Assembly: GCF_017355855.1 (NCBI RefSeq)
Contig: NZ_JAFEWD010000008.1
Location: 62,001-126,000, forward strand
DNA: 64,000 bases
Origin: Pedobacter sp. SYSU D00535
GTDB lineage: Bacteria; Bacteroidota; Bacteroidia; Sphingobacteriales; Sphingobacteriaceae
Direction: 5' to 3'
The translations under genes were made by a program, and so were the position numbers. Each line of letters starts with the position of its first letter. The stretch's first letter is position 1. Shown piece after piece: positions 26,901 to 33,755 of the stretch. The notes beneath the pieces were generated by a model. That model made no database searches, was not told where the DNA came from, and saw only the letters and a list, made by a program, of their open reading frames with translations.

Positions 26901-26988
26901 TCAATTTAAACCATTCTGTTTGCTGGGCTTGAAGAATTGACAGGAAAGAACAGATTATAATGGTAGTTAGCGTAAGTTTCTTAAGCAT
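23962..26988 (-). CDS. Large secreted TPR-repeat protein
   Basis: A 1008-residue protein with a signal peptide (ICSFLSILQAQ) and at least 15 tetratricopeptide repeats read throughout (for example AYFQLGKFYFDKKNYDKAVE, NYALGYSAFQNDNYSKAANY, ALVTIGLVHYNQDNDDAALE). It is therefore a periplasmic or outer-membrane-associated scaffold. It is the first gene of the operon TPR, barrel, HU/SPOR, ExbB, ExbD, TonB, folC. The arrangement recalls the Tol-Pal system, where TPR protein CpoB/YbgF accompanies TolQRA, but no Pal or TolB is here. A promoter box lies about 80 nt upstream of the start. Confidence 0.87.
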   Translation of the reverse strand: MLKKLTLTTIIICSFLSILQAQQTEWFKLNEAYKSGIELFHKKKYTAASEQFSRVEDYHIIPSSQPVDTRQVSLLKENAQFYQAVCALELGNQNAENLFLRFIREYPVSANTKSAYFQLGKFYFDKKNYDKAVEWFNQIDANTLTAKESDEYRFKLAYSYFTQKKYTEAEPLFNKLKDEKGEFAEDAIYYYAYLNYLDADYKTALREFERLKGSKTYEASYPYYISALYFLDKRYDDVLAYTIPAIERIDEQYKAEMYRIVAATYFAKNDFKTAANYYQKFQDLDRGKIQNNQDNYQIGYTHLRLNNPKKAITELEKMGAPDIFYQHGMITLGDAFIKTNNKQAARNAFFRASKLDFDAKLKEEGLLNYAKLSYELEFHAVALDAVQEFLKTYPKSPRINEAKTLLGEVLLSTKNYKDAVDILETIPNKSQETKAVYQRVTYYRGLEFYNERAFENSISMFMRSQNNAIDEEIEALATYWLAEAMFEVRKYGESVEQFEKFLGLSAAKKTDVYNYANYALGYSAFQNDNYSKAANYFERFLNGNDKDRNTVNDANLRLADSYFVMRSYDRAMQQYNKVIAGNGQGEDYALFQKGMIHGLVGDNDAKIAAHQSLLKQFPKSNYADDAGFEIAYTYFVKGENDKSKNDLTALVEKYPRSSYVPRALVTIGLVHYNQDNDDAALEMFKRVVKDYSTTDEAKLALESIKNIYLDRADADGFLAYANGTSIGNLSTAEQDNITFQAANNRFLRGEYQAAFEAINAYFDKFPRPIHDKHARFIRAESLVQLNRPDEAIPDYNFILNDWTSEYTERSLISMSKLYLRQKKYNEAIVYLKKLELTSEYKANYGFAVNNLMEAYYHMGMQDDVLKYVNLVRTFDKASNEDKLLAGLYAGKAYMAKGDTTTAVKEFTEVSTKTTTATAAEAKYNLALIQHMKGQYKASEKTIYELSNKMPSHDYWIAKSFLLLSDNFVAMKDTFQAKATLQSLIDNYEGNDEIIPTAKEKLNQLNTKK

Positions 26989-27068
26989 ATCTATTTGTGT
27001 ATCGCTAAGTTAACAGTTATCGCATGGTGTATAGTCACAGTAGAAATTAACACCTGTTGAAAACCCGG

Positions 27069-27076
27069 CAAAAATA
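27069..27076 (-). promoter_or_regulatory. -7 box for the TPR/ExbBD/TonB operon
   Basis: On the minus strand TATTTTTG matches TAnnTTTG exactly, leaving a leader of about 75 nt before the TPR start codon. No good -33 TTTG is present, so strength is uncertain. Confidence 0.45.
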
Positions 27077-27133
27077 ACTTTTAATTATGCAAAAACGCTA
27101 TATGAGCCCGGAAAAGTATGACCGAAAAATGAT

Positions 27134-28069
27134 TTATTTTTGGCCGGCAAGGAGATAAAGTACCGCCATTCTTACAGCTACGCCATTTTCTACCTGATCT
27201 AAAATGATAGACTGCTTACTATCAGCAACATCGCTTGTAATTTCCACTCCGCGGTTTATTGGTCCGGGATGCATAACGGTAATTTCCTTGTCAAGTGAAT
27301 CGAGGATATTTTTATTTAAGCCGTAAAGCATAGAGTACTCCCGCAGGGATGGGAAGTACTTGATGTCCTGTCGCTCGAGTTGAATTCGCAGCATGTTTGC
27401 TACATCGCACCAGTTCAAGGCTTTCATCAGATCAAACTCCACCTTCACGCCAAGCGTTTTTATATACTTTGGTATTAAAGTGGTGGGGCCGCATACCATC
27501 ACTTCCGCCCCAAGCTTTTGAAGACAGAGGATGTTAGACAAGGCCACCCGCGAATGAAGAATGTCGCCGATGATCGCCACTTTTTTGCCGGCAACATCAC
27601 CATATTTTTCCCGTATCGAAAAAGCATCCAGAAGCGCTTGTGTGGGATGCTCGTGGGCGCCATCTCCGGCATTGACGATTTGAGCTTTTACACGTTTACT
27701 AAGAAAAATGCCGGCACCTGGGTAGGGGTGGCGCATCACCACCATATCTACTTTCATCGCAAGGATGTTATTGACAGTGTCAATAAGTGTCTCGCCTTTG
27801 CTGACAGATGACGATGAGGCTGCAAAATTGATGGTATCAGCAGACAAACGCTTCTGAGCCAGCTCAAATGAAAGTCTTGTACGGGTAGAATTTTCGAAAA
27901 AGATATTGGCAATCGTAATATCGCGTAATGAAGGAACCTTTTTTATCGGACGATTAAGCACATCTTTGAAGGTGTCAGCAGTCTCAAAAATGAGTTGTAT
28001 GTCTTTTTCATTCAAATCTTTGATTCCTAATAAATGCCGGGTGCTAAGAATCTGATTTTGGTCTGCCAT
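27134..28069 (-). CDS. pyrB: Aspartate carbamoyltransferase catalytic subunit
   Basis: Joins carbamoyl phosphate and aspartate, the committed step of pyrimidine synthesis. FFENSTRTRLSFELA holds the carbamoyl-phosphate loop, MRHPYPGAGIF and HEHPTQALLDAFSIREK provide further active-site His and Gln, and HPGPINRGVEI is the C-terminal aspartate-binding loop. Length 311 is usual for the catalytic chain. No pyrI regulatory subunit gene is adjacent. It follows pyrR by 31 nt in the same orientation and shares its promoter. Confidence 0.96.
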   Translation of the reverse strand: MADQNQILSTRHLLGIKDLNEKDIQLIFETADTFKDVLNRPIKKVPSLRDITIANIFFENSTRTRLSFELAQKRLSADTINFAASSSSVSKGETLIDTVNNILAMKVDMVVMRHPYPGAGIFLSKRVKAQIVNAGDGAHEHPTQALLDAFSIREKYGDVAGKKVAIIGDILHSRVALSNILCLQKLGAEVMVCGPTTLIPKYIKTLGVKVEFDLMKALNWCDVANMLRIQLERQDIKYFPSLREYSMLYGLNKNILDSLDKEITVMHPGPINRGVEITSDVADSKQSIILDQVENGVAVRMAVLYLLAGQK

Positions 28070-28100
28070 CGTCCTTGAAGTTTCTTTCTGTAACTATTTT

Positions 28101-28643
28101 TTATTTCTCTGATAATAATACCACTTTATCTTCCTGCTCAGTTTCTTTCCAGCTAACGATCACTCGTTGCGAATTGATCGTGTCTACCTGGATACCGATG
28201 TAATCGGGTTCGATAGGCAGGTGACGAGCAAAGCGTCTATCTACCAGAACCAGTAACTCTACTTTTTCAGGCCGACCGAAAGCAAGCATCGCATCCATAG
28301 CAGAACGGATAGTCCTACCAGTCCACAACACATCATCTACCAAGATGACTTTTTTTCCTTCGATGATAAAATCGATCTCCGTGCTGCTGGGAACTAGCGG
28401 TCCCTCTCGTCGGCGAAAGTCATCACGATAAAAGGTGATATCAAGATTACCGCTTAATATTTTAGCGTTTGGAAGTATTTGTTGCAGTTCTGCCGTAATC
28501 CTTTCTGCCAGGAAAATCCCCCTGGGTTGAATACCAAGGATTACAGAGTTCGAAAAGTCATTATGGTTTTCAATGAGCTGATGACAAAGGCGCTTTATAG
28601 TGATCTGGAATTTCTGTCCGTCAAGAAGAGTTAAGTTTTGCAT
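28101..28643 (-). CDS. pyrR: Bifunctional PyrR: pyrimidine operon regulator/uracil phosphoribosyltransferase
   Basis: A 180-residue PRTase-fold protein. The PRPP loop is VILVDDVLWTGRTIRSAMDA; AILSGNLDITFYRDDFRRREG and the final VDTINSQRVIVSW are PyrR-specific. In Bacillus PyrR binds pyr mRNA to cause termination; here no antiterminator is obvious in the 15-nt leader, so the enzyme activity may be the main role. The ATG at 28643 is preferred over a TTG six codons upstream because a consensus promoter box overlaps that TTG. It leads a two-gene pyrR-pyrB unit. Confidence 0.92.
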   Translation of the reverse strand: MQNLTLLDGQKFQITIKRLCHQLIENHNDFSNSVILGIQPRGIFLAERITAELQQILPNAKILSGNLDITFYRDDFRRREGPLVPSSTEIDFIIEGKKVILVDDVLWTGRTIRSAMDAMLAFGRPEKVELLVLVDRRFARHLPIEPDYIGIQVDTINSQRVIVSWKETEQEDKVVLLSEK

Positions 28644-28658
28644 CAGTTTTGATTTCGG

Positions 28659-28690
28659 CAAAAATAAGAAACGAGCTTGAATTTAGCCAA
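28659..28690 (-). promoter_or_regulatory. Bacteroidota-type promoter of pyrR-pyrB
   Basis: On the minus strand an exact TATTTTTG box (28659-28666) follows TTG (28688-28690) after 21 nt. The predicted leader is about 10 nt, too short for a PyrR-type attenuator between promoter and pyrR. Confidence 0.6.
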
Positions 28691-28756
28691 CTTAGTTTTA
28701 TAAGGCTTTGAAGATATATAGGGACGGCATTGGGGATACATCTGACTTCGAGAAGC

Positions 28757-28800
28757 AAAACTAGAAAGCCCGACATGTTCATGTCGGGCTTTCTAGTTTT
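28757..28800 (-). terminator. Strong intrinsic terminator of rpsA
   Basis: The arms 28757-28777 and 28780-28800 are perfectly complementary over 21 nt with a core GCCCGACATG. Read on the minus strand the stem ends in TTTT, directly after rpsA. It is the most stable hairpin in the window. Confidence 0.92.
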
Positions 28801-28814
28801 ATAAAGATTGCTAA

Positions 28815-30761
28815 TTACTCAGCGTCTTTAGATTTTTTGGCTTTGCTTTCAGCACCTTCCATTTGCTCTTTTAATTGAGCAAGGACACCTAAATCACCTA
28901 AAGTTGATTTTTCAACTGATTCTTTAACTTTCTTCACAGCATTTGTAGCTGCTTTCTGATCGTTTCTCTTCTGAGCGTTTTCAGAAGCTCTAGCCTCAGC
29001 TTTAGCTTCTTCCCAGATACGTGAGTGAGAAACAACGATACGTTTAGCTTCTTTGTTGAATTCAATGATCTTGAAGTCAGCAGTTTCTTCAGCTTTCAAC
29101 GCTTTGCCGTCTTCTTTGATGCTGTGTTTGCTTGGGCAGAAACCTTCAACACCGTAAGGAAGAGCAACTAGAGCGCCTTTGTCAGTAACTTTAAGAACAG
29201 TTCCTTCGTGGATTGAATCTAGCGTGAAGATAGTTTCAAAAGTTTCCCAAGGGTTTTCTTCAAGTTGTTTGTGACCTAAGCTAAGTTTGCGGTTTTCTTC
29301 ATCAAGCTCCAGAACAACAACATCTAATGTTTCACCAACTTTAGTGAATTCGTTAGGGTGGTTGATCTTTTTAGACCATGACAGGTCAGAGATGTGAATC
29401 AAGCCGTCGATGCCTTCTTCGATTTCAACAAATACCCCGAAGTTTGTCATGTTTTTAACAACAGCAGAATGCTGGCTGCCAACAGGGTACTTCTGAGCGA
29501 TATCTTTCCAAGGATCAGGCGTAAGTTGCTTGATACCAAGGCTCATTTTGCGCTCGTCACGATCTAATGTAAGGACTTGAGCTTCCACTTCGTCTCCTAC
29601 TTTAAGGAACTCTTGTGGGTTACGCAAGTTTTGAGACCATGACATTTCTGATACGTGGATCAAACCTTCTACACCTGGAGTGATTTCAAGGAATGCACCA
29701 TAATCAGCAACTGTAACAATCTTACCTTTTACCTTAGAGCCTACTTCGATAGCTGTGCTAAGGGACTCCCAAGGATGTGGAGTAAGTTGTTTTAAACCAA
29801 GGGCAATACGTTTTTTCTCGTCATCAAAGTCAAGTACAACCACGTTGATTTTTTGATCAAGTGCCAATACTTCTTTCGGATGCTCGATACGGCCCCATGA
29901 AATATCTGTAATGTGAAGAAGTCCGTCAACACCACCAAGGTCGATGAAAACACCGAAGTCAGTGATATTTTTAACAGTTCCTTCAAGAACTTGTCCTTTT
30001 TCAAGTTTCGCAACGATCTCAGTTTTTTGGTTTTCAAGATCGTCCTCGATAAGTACTTTGTGAGAAACAACAACGTTTTTGAACTCATGATTGATTTTAA
30101 CAACCTTGAATTCCATTGTTTTTCCTACGTAGATATCGTAGTCACGAATTGGCTTAATGTCAATTTGCGAACCAGGCAAGAAAGCCTCAACACCCATAAT
30201 GTCAACGATAAGACCACCTTTAGTACGGCTTTTTACAAAACCGTTAATGATTTGATCTTTCTCTAAAGCTTCATTGATAAGCTCCCATGACTTCTGAGTT
30301 TTTGCACGTTTACGTGAAAGAACCAATTGACCATTAACGTCTTCCTGTGATTCTACAAAAACATCCACTTTATCACCAACTTTTAAGTCCGGTGTATCGC
30401 GGAATTCAGATAGAGATACCATGCCGTCGGATTTGAACCCGATGTTTAATACCACATCTTTGTTGTTGATATTTACAACCGTACCGGTGATGATTTCACC
30501 TTTGTTGATCTGGTTGAAAGTACCCGCATACATTTGCTCCAGTTTCGCGCGCTCTTCATTGCTGTAGTTGCCGAAACCTTTTTCATTTGAATCCCAGTCA
30601 AAATCACCTGAAGGTGTTACCAGGGTTTTAGACTTAATGTCTTCAATTGACAATGAATCAGCTTCTGATTCAATGTTTTCTTTAACCTGTTTGGTTTCTT
30701 CGCCATGGAGTTCTGCTGATTTAGCAAGTAGCTCCTTTTCTGCTTCTTGTTTTTTGGCCAT
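28815..30761 (-). CDS. rpsA: 30S ribosomal protein S1
   Basis: Binds mRNA on the 30S subunit. In 648 residues there are six S1 (OB-fold) domains, recognisable by repeats such as GVFIDLGGVDGLLHITDISW, GAFLEITPGVEGLIHVSEMS and GVFVEIEEGIDGLIHISDLS, each followed by V-L-x-x-D-x-x-x-x-x-x-L-G-x-K-Q-L. N- and C-terminal ends are charged and probably disordered. The ATG at 30761 is chosen over an upstream TTG: it is preceded by AAGGAG at a 12-nt spacing, rare in this phylum, and by a clear promoter. A 12-bp inverted repeat brackets that promoter, which suggests regulation, perhaps by S1 itself; this is inference. Confidence 0.95.
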   Translation of the reverse strand: MAKKQEAEKELLAKSAELHGEETKQVKENIESEADSLSIEDIKSKTLVTPSGDFDWDSNEKGFGNYSNEERAKLEQMYAGTFNQINKGEIITGTVVNINNKDVVLNIGFKSDGMVSLSEFRDTPDLKVGDKVDVFVESQEDVNGQLVLSRKRAKTQKSWELINEALEKDQIINGFVKSRTKGGLIVDIMGVEAFLPGSQIDIKPIRDYDIYVGKTMEFKVVKINHEFKNVVVSHKVLIEDDLENQKTEIVAKLEKGQVLEGTVKNITDFGVFIDLGGVDGLLHITDISWGRIEHPKEVLALDQKINVVVLDFDDEKKRIALGLKQLTPHPWESLSTAIEVGSKVKGKIVTVADYGAFLEITPGVEGLIHVSEMSWSQNLRNPQEFLKVGDEVEAQVLTLDRDERKMSLGIKQLTPDPWKDIAQKYPVGSQHSAVVKNMTNFGVFVEIEEGIDGLIHISDLSWSKKINHPNEFTKVGETLDVVVLELDEENRKLSLGHKQLEENPWETFETIFTLDSIHEGTVLKVTDKGALVALPYGVEGFCPSKHSIKEDGKALKAEETADFKIIEFNKEAKRIVVSHSRIWEEAKAEARASENAQKRNDQKAATNAVKKVKESVEKSTLGDLGVLAQLKEQMEGAESKAKKSKDAE

Positions 30762-30773
30762 TAAATAATTTTT

Positions 30774-30779
30774 CTCCTT
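30774..30779 (-). promoter_or_regulatory. Shine-Dalgarno-like site of rpsA
   Basis: AAGGAG read on the minus strand, 12 nt before the rpsA ATG. Most genes in this window have no such site, so its presence at rpsA is notable and supports the start at 30761. Confidence 0.5.
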
Positions 30780-30785
30780 TTTCCC

Positions 30786-30825
30786 AAAATTGATTTGGGA
30801 CTGCAAAAGTACGCAAATCAATTTT
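30786..30825 (-). promoter_or_regulatory. rpsA promoter enclosed by a perfect 12-bp inverted repeat
   Basis: An exact -7 box TACTTTTG (minus strand, 30804-30811) lies in the 16-nt space between AAAATTGATTTG (30786-30797) and CAAATCAATTTT (30814-30825), which are perfect reverse complements. One arm falls between -33 and -7, the other at the predicted transcription start. This is the layout of an operator that would block or modulate RNA polymerase. Confidence 0.55.
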
Positions 30826-30942
30826 AATAGAAAGAAATTTTTCTCATTATTTTATTGATATCTAGCTCTTTTCCCGAAAATTCCCAACTGCATCAGTTTG
30901 GTATAATGGTTGTAGAGAGTTAGACGATAAACTTTGTTACTT

Positions 30943-31152
30943 ATGAAGACACCTGAAGAAAGAAACCAGTATATTAAAGACAAGGAACAGGAAATTGATG
31001 CGACGATAACCGATGCCAATGCGGTGGAAAAACCGGCGGATGACGCTTTTAAAACTCCTAACAAACCCGATAGTCACGCGGGGGAGGTTCCATTTGAAGA
31101 GCAGCAGTTTGACGATTATGATTTGAATAATCCGGATACGAAAGGGGACTAG
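30943..31152 (+). CDS. Small acidic hypothetical protein
   Basis: A 69-residue, strongly acidic and hydrophilic product (starts MKTPEERNQYIKDKEQEID, ends DDYDLNNPDTKGD) without membrane segments or Cys; probably disordered. I do not know a family. ATG at 30943 is used; a TTG three codons earlier is unlikely. The minus strand is also open here, but the plus frame has the more natural composition and a free-standing position between rpsA and a glycosyltransferase. Confidence 0.6.
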   Translation: MKTPEERNQYIKDKEQEIDATITDANAVEKPADDAFKTPNKPDSHAGEVPFEEQQFDDYDLNNPDTKGD

Positions 31153-31185
31153 CATCCCTTTTTTTGTTTAGCTTCAAAATGGCTT

Positions 31186-32406
31186 TTAGAGCAACTGTTC
31201 AATAAGTTCTACAGCCTTCTCAATCCCGTTTTCTTCCGAGATTTTATGGGCCATCTCAGTACAGTTGATACCAAGAGAAAGGTTAGTTAATTGCGCAATA
31301 CGTTCTTTAAATACGGAAGCCGTTAATCGGGAAAGAGGGACAGGTTTTACTCCAAGTCCTTTCTTGTAGGCAAGATCACCCCAAAAATATTGGTCGCCCA
31401 CGGGATACAGCACGGGACAGACGAACATCGGCTTTCCCGCTCTAAGACATTCCGCAGTTGTGCCGATACCACCATGATGGACAATGGCTTTAACTCTTGG
31501 AAATAGTAATTCAAAGGGTGCCGTTTCTATGATCTTTACATTCTCTGGCATTTTTATATCCTCCAAATGCCAATCTCCCCAAGAGGCAGCGATCAAAAAC
31601 CGTTCGTTCATTTCACCCGCTGATTCTACAATAACCGCCGCAATTTCCTTTTTAACGGGCATACTGCCGAAGGTAATTAGAATGGGTGGCTCGCCACTAC
31701 TCAGATAGTCATCTAGTTCATATGGAAGACTTCTGGTGTTTTCAGGAAACCAAAAACCAGTCAGCTTATGCTCAGACCCCCAATCTTTCGGCCTCTCTAG
31801 GAAATGCTCGCTGATGCCGTACAGAGACAAGGTGTCTCTCTTTGACGGCTTATGCTCGGGGAGTCCGTTCTGCTGACAAAACTGATTGATGGGCTTTCTC
31901 AAAAATTGGTAACGCAGATTATTCAGTTTGTAGCTCCACCTATTCAGAAAGTTGGGGAGCCAGAAACCGCTAAAAATAGGGTTGATAAAAGCTGTTGTTT
32001 CTTCCATGGCAGGAACCACTGCCGCTCTAACGGATTTTGTTTTCAACTGCCCTGTAAATACGTCCGACAAAGTTTTTGGTCGGTATATAAACAAGTCGCT
32101 CGACTGAGCCAGCTGGTAACATTCATTAAGAGATTGTTCTATCAAAGGAAAAATTAGCTTGTCTAGATTTCGCTGGATAGCAAACAGATTTGCTTTGAGG
32201 ATCTTTTTTCCTTCATCAGAATTTAAGATCTCCTGGTAATCTACGTCGACAGGATGAAAATTTATACCGTAACTCTTTACTAAAGATTCAAAGTTTTTTG
32301 CAGTAGACAAAGTTACCTCATGTCCCCTTTCAGCAAGAGCTTTGCCGAGGATAGCGTACGGTTGCACATCACCGCGAGTTCCGATGGTAGATATAGATAT
32401 TTTCAT
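31186..32406 (-). CDS. UDP-glycosyltransferase-like glycosyltransferase (GT1/GT28 type)
   Basis: A GT-B fold enzyme of the MurG/macrolide/sterol glucosyltransferase group. The N-terminal STIGTRGDVQPYAILGKALAE is the glycine-rich acceptor-domain motif, and the C-terminal HHGGIGTTAECLRAGKPMFV with YPVGDQYFWG is the nucleotide-sugar binding signature. Length 406 is normal. Possible acceptors include sterol-like lipids, carotenoids (CrtX relatives) or secondary metabolites; nothing in the neighbourhood decides. It is transcribed alone; an inverted repeat lies just upstream. Confidence 0.85.
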   Translation of the reverse strand: MKISISTIGTRGDVQPYAILGKALAERGHEVTLSTAKNFESLVKSYGINFHPVDVDYQEILNSDEGKKILKANLFAIQRNLDKLIFPLIEQSLNECYQLAQSSDLFIYRPKTLSDVFTGQLKTKSVRAAVVPAMEETTAFINPIFSGFWLPNFLNRWSYKLNNLRYQFLRKPINQFCQQNGLPEHKPSKRDTLSLYGISEHFLERPKDWGSEHKLTGFWFPENTRSLPYELDDYLSSGEPPILITFGSMPVKKEIAAVIVESAGEMNERFLIAASWGDWHLEDIKMPENVKIIETAPFELLFPRVKAIVHHGGIGTTAECLRAGKPMFVCPVLYPVGDQYFWGDLAYKKGLGVKPVPLSRLTASVFKERIAQLTNLSLGINCTEMAHKISEENGIEKAVELIEQLL

Positions 32407-32420
32407 TGTTCAACTGAATG

Positions 32421-32463
32421 TTTTAGCACAAGCCACAATAGCTAAGCAAAGAGAGTGCTAAAA
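32421..32463 (-). promoter_or_regulatory. Inverted repeat upstream of the glycosyltransferase gene
   Basis: TTTTAGCAC (32421-32429) and GTGCTAAAA (32455-32463) are perfect complements with 25 nt between. The space contains a weak -7-like CTCTTTGC (minus strand). It could be an operator flanking the promoter, or chance. Confidence 0.3.
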
Positions 32464-32572
32464 ACTATCGCTAAGTTTCAGCGCTTCAGTAGCAACAATA
32501 ACCCATATTTCATGACAATGTTTTAATCAGGAGGAAAAGGAATTGCGGTTATATGTAGTGTATTATGTACAG

Positions 32573-33262
32573 TTATTTCTGTTGTCGACTGTTGATAAAT
32601 GGTTCAACTTTGTCGAGCGCAAAGTTCAATTGTTCTTCCGGAGTCAACTCCGTGTTGTCCAGAATAATAGCGTCCTCGGCCCTGGTTAGCGGACTTTCTT
32701 TCCGGGTGGTATCCTGGTAGTCCCGGTGTGCCAGGTTTTCGAATACTTCCTCGAGGGTTACGGGAGAGTTTTTAAGCTGCAGTTCTTTAAACCGCCGTTC
32801 AGCCCGGATTTTGGGATCAGCAGTCATGAAGATTTTTACCTGGGCTTCAGGAAATACAGTGGTGCCGATGTCGCGGCCGTCCATAACAATATCCTTAGAT
32901 TTACCCATACGCTGCTGTTGCTTCACCATCTCCCTTCGTACAGCCTTAATGGCACTCACCTCGCTCACCTGTTCCGACACGGCCATCTCCCGGATTTCAT
33001 CAGAGACTTCTTCTCCGTTCAAGGTAATATGTGTTTGATAGTCTCTGGAATGAAAGTTTAGGTGAATGTCTTTCAAGGCCCGCTCAACATCTGTCATATC
33101 TTCAATGTTGATATTGTTACGTTGGAAAAAGAGAGTAACGGCCCTATACATCGCTCCGCTATCAACATAGATGAAATGAAGCTTTTTAGCTAAGGCCTTC
33201 GCCAGCGTACTTTTTCCGCAAGATGAGTAGCCGTCAATGGCTACGACAATATTATGTGACAT
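32573..33262 (-). CDS. cmk: Cytidylate kinase
   Basis: Phosphorylates CMP and dCMP. AIDGYSSCGKSTLAKALA is the P-loop, YVDSGAMYRAVTLFF the CMP-binding region, and VMDGRDIGTTVFPEA with the RAERRFKEL lid completes the family set. Length 229 is usual. The start codon lies only 7 nt after an exact -7 promoter box, so its mRNA should be leaderless or nearly so. The divergent neighbour is arfB. Confidence 0.96.
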   Translation of the reverse strand: MSHNIVVAIDGYSSCGKSTLAKALAKKLHFIYVDSGAMYRAVTLFFQRNNINIEDMTDVERALKDIHLNFHSRDYQTHITLNGEEVSDEIREMAVSEQVSEVSAIKAVRREMVKQQQRMGKSKDIVMDGRDIGTTVFPEAQVKIFMTADPKIRAERRFKELQLKNSPVTLEEVFENLAHRDYQDTTRKESPLTRAEDAIILDNTELTPEEQLNFALDKVEPFINSRQQK

Positions 33263-33269
33263 GGAACTG

Positions 33270-33277
33270 CAAAAGTA
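33270..33277 (-). promoter_or_regulatory. -7 box of cmk, next to its start codon
   Basis: TACTTTTG on the minus strand (exact TAnnTTTG) ends 7 nt before the ATG; predicted transcription begins at or a few bases before the start codon. Confidence 0.55.
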
Positions 33278-33326
33278 TTGTTTCTACTTTATTATAATGC
33301 AGCATTGTTATTTTCATTTTTGACAT

Positions 33327-33731
33327 ATGGATTTTTTAAAAGAGAAGTTTCTCGAGAATATTAGTTTTAAGACCTCCAGGAGTGGTGGCAAGGGTGGCCA
33401 GAACGTTAATAAAGTGAGTTCGAAAGTTGAACTGAATTTCGATTTTGAATCCTCGCCGAACTTGAAAGACGAGCAGAAAATAATGCTGCGAACGAAGCTT
33501 TCTAAAAGACTTACGGCAGACGGGCAGATTCAAGTAGTGAGTGAGGAGGAGCGGAGCCAGCTTTTGAATAAGGAAAGGGCACTGGAAAAATTATGGCAAC
33601 TCTTGCAGACTGCGCTTACTGTTCAGAAAGCTAGAAAGGCTACCAGGCCGAGAAAGTCTGCGGTTGAGCAGCGATTGAAGGAGAAGCAACAGCAGGCCCT
33701 TAAAAAGATGAACCGCAAGAAGGATTGGTAA
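33327..33731 (+). CDS. arfB: Alternative ribosome-rescue factor (ICT1-type peptidyl-tRNA hydrolase)
   Basis: Hydrolyses peptidyl-tRNA on stalled ribosomes. The catalytic GGQ motif is in SRSGGKGGQNVNKVSSKVEL at about residues 18-37, in the release-factor domain-3 fold. The basic C-terminal tail (KARKATRPRKSAVEQRL then KMNRKKDW), which enters the empty mRNA channel, is present. Length 134 matches ArfB/YaeJ. It is divergent from cmk and convergent with the LpxR-like gene. Confidence 0.93.
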   Translation: MDFLKEKFLENISFKTSRSGGKGGQNVNKVSSKVELNFDFESSPNLKDEQKIMLRTKLSKRLTADGQIQVVSEEERSQLLNKERALEKLWQLLQTALTVQKARKATRPRKSAVEQRLKEKQQQALKKMNRKKDW

Positions 33732-33755
33732 TCGAAAGCAAGATTTGAGGAGGGG

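Noticed and set aside
28659-28800. Possible PyrR-binding attenuator upstream of pyrR
   Set aside because: The promoter box lies only about 15 nt before the pyrR ATG, and the strong hairpin at 28757-28800 is upstream of that promoter and fits as the rpsA terminator.
30937-31155. Open frame on the minus strand opposite the small acidic protein
   Set aside because: Ile/Arg/Phe-rich product without natural composition; the plus-strand frame is the more plausible gene.
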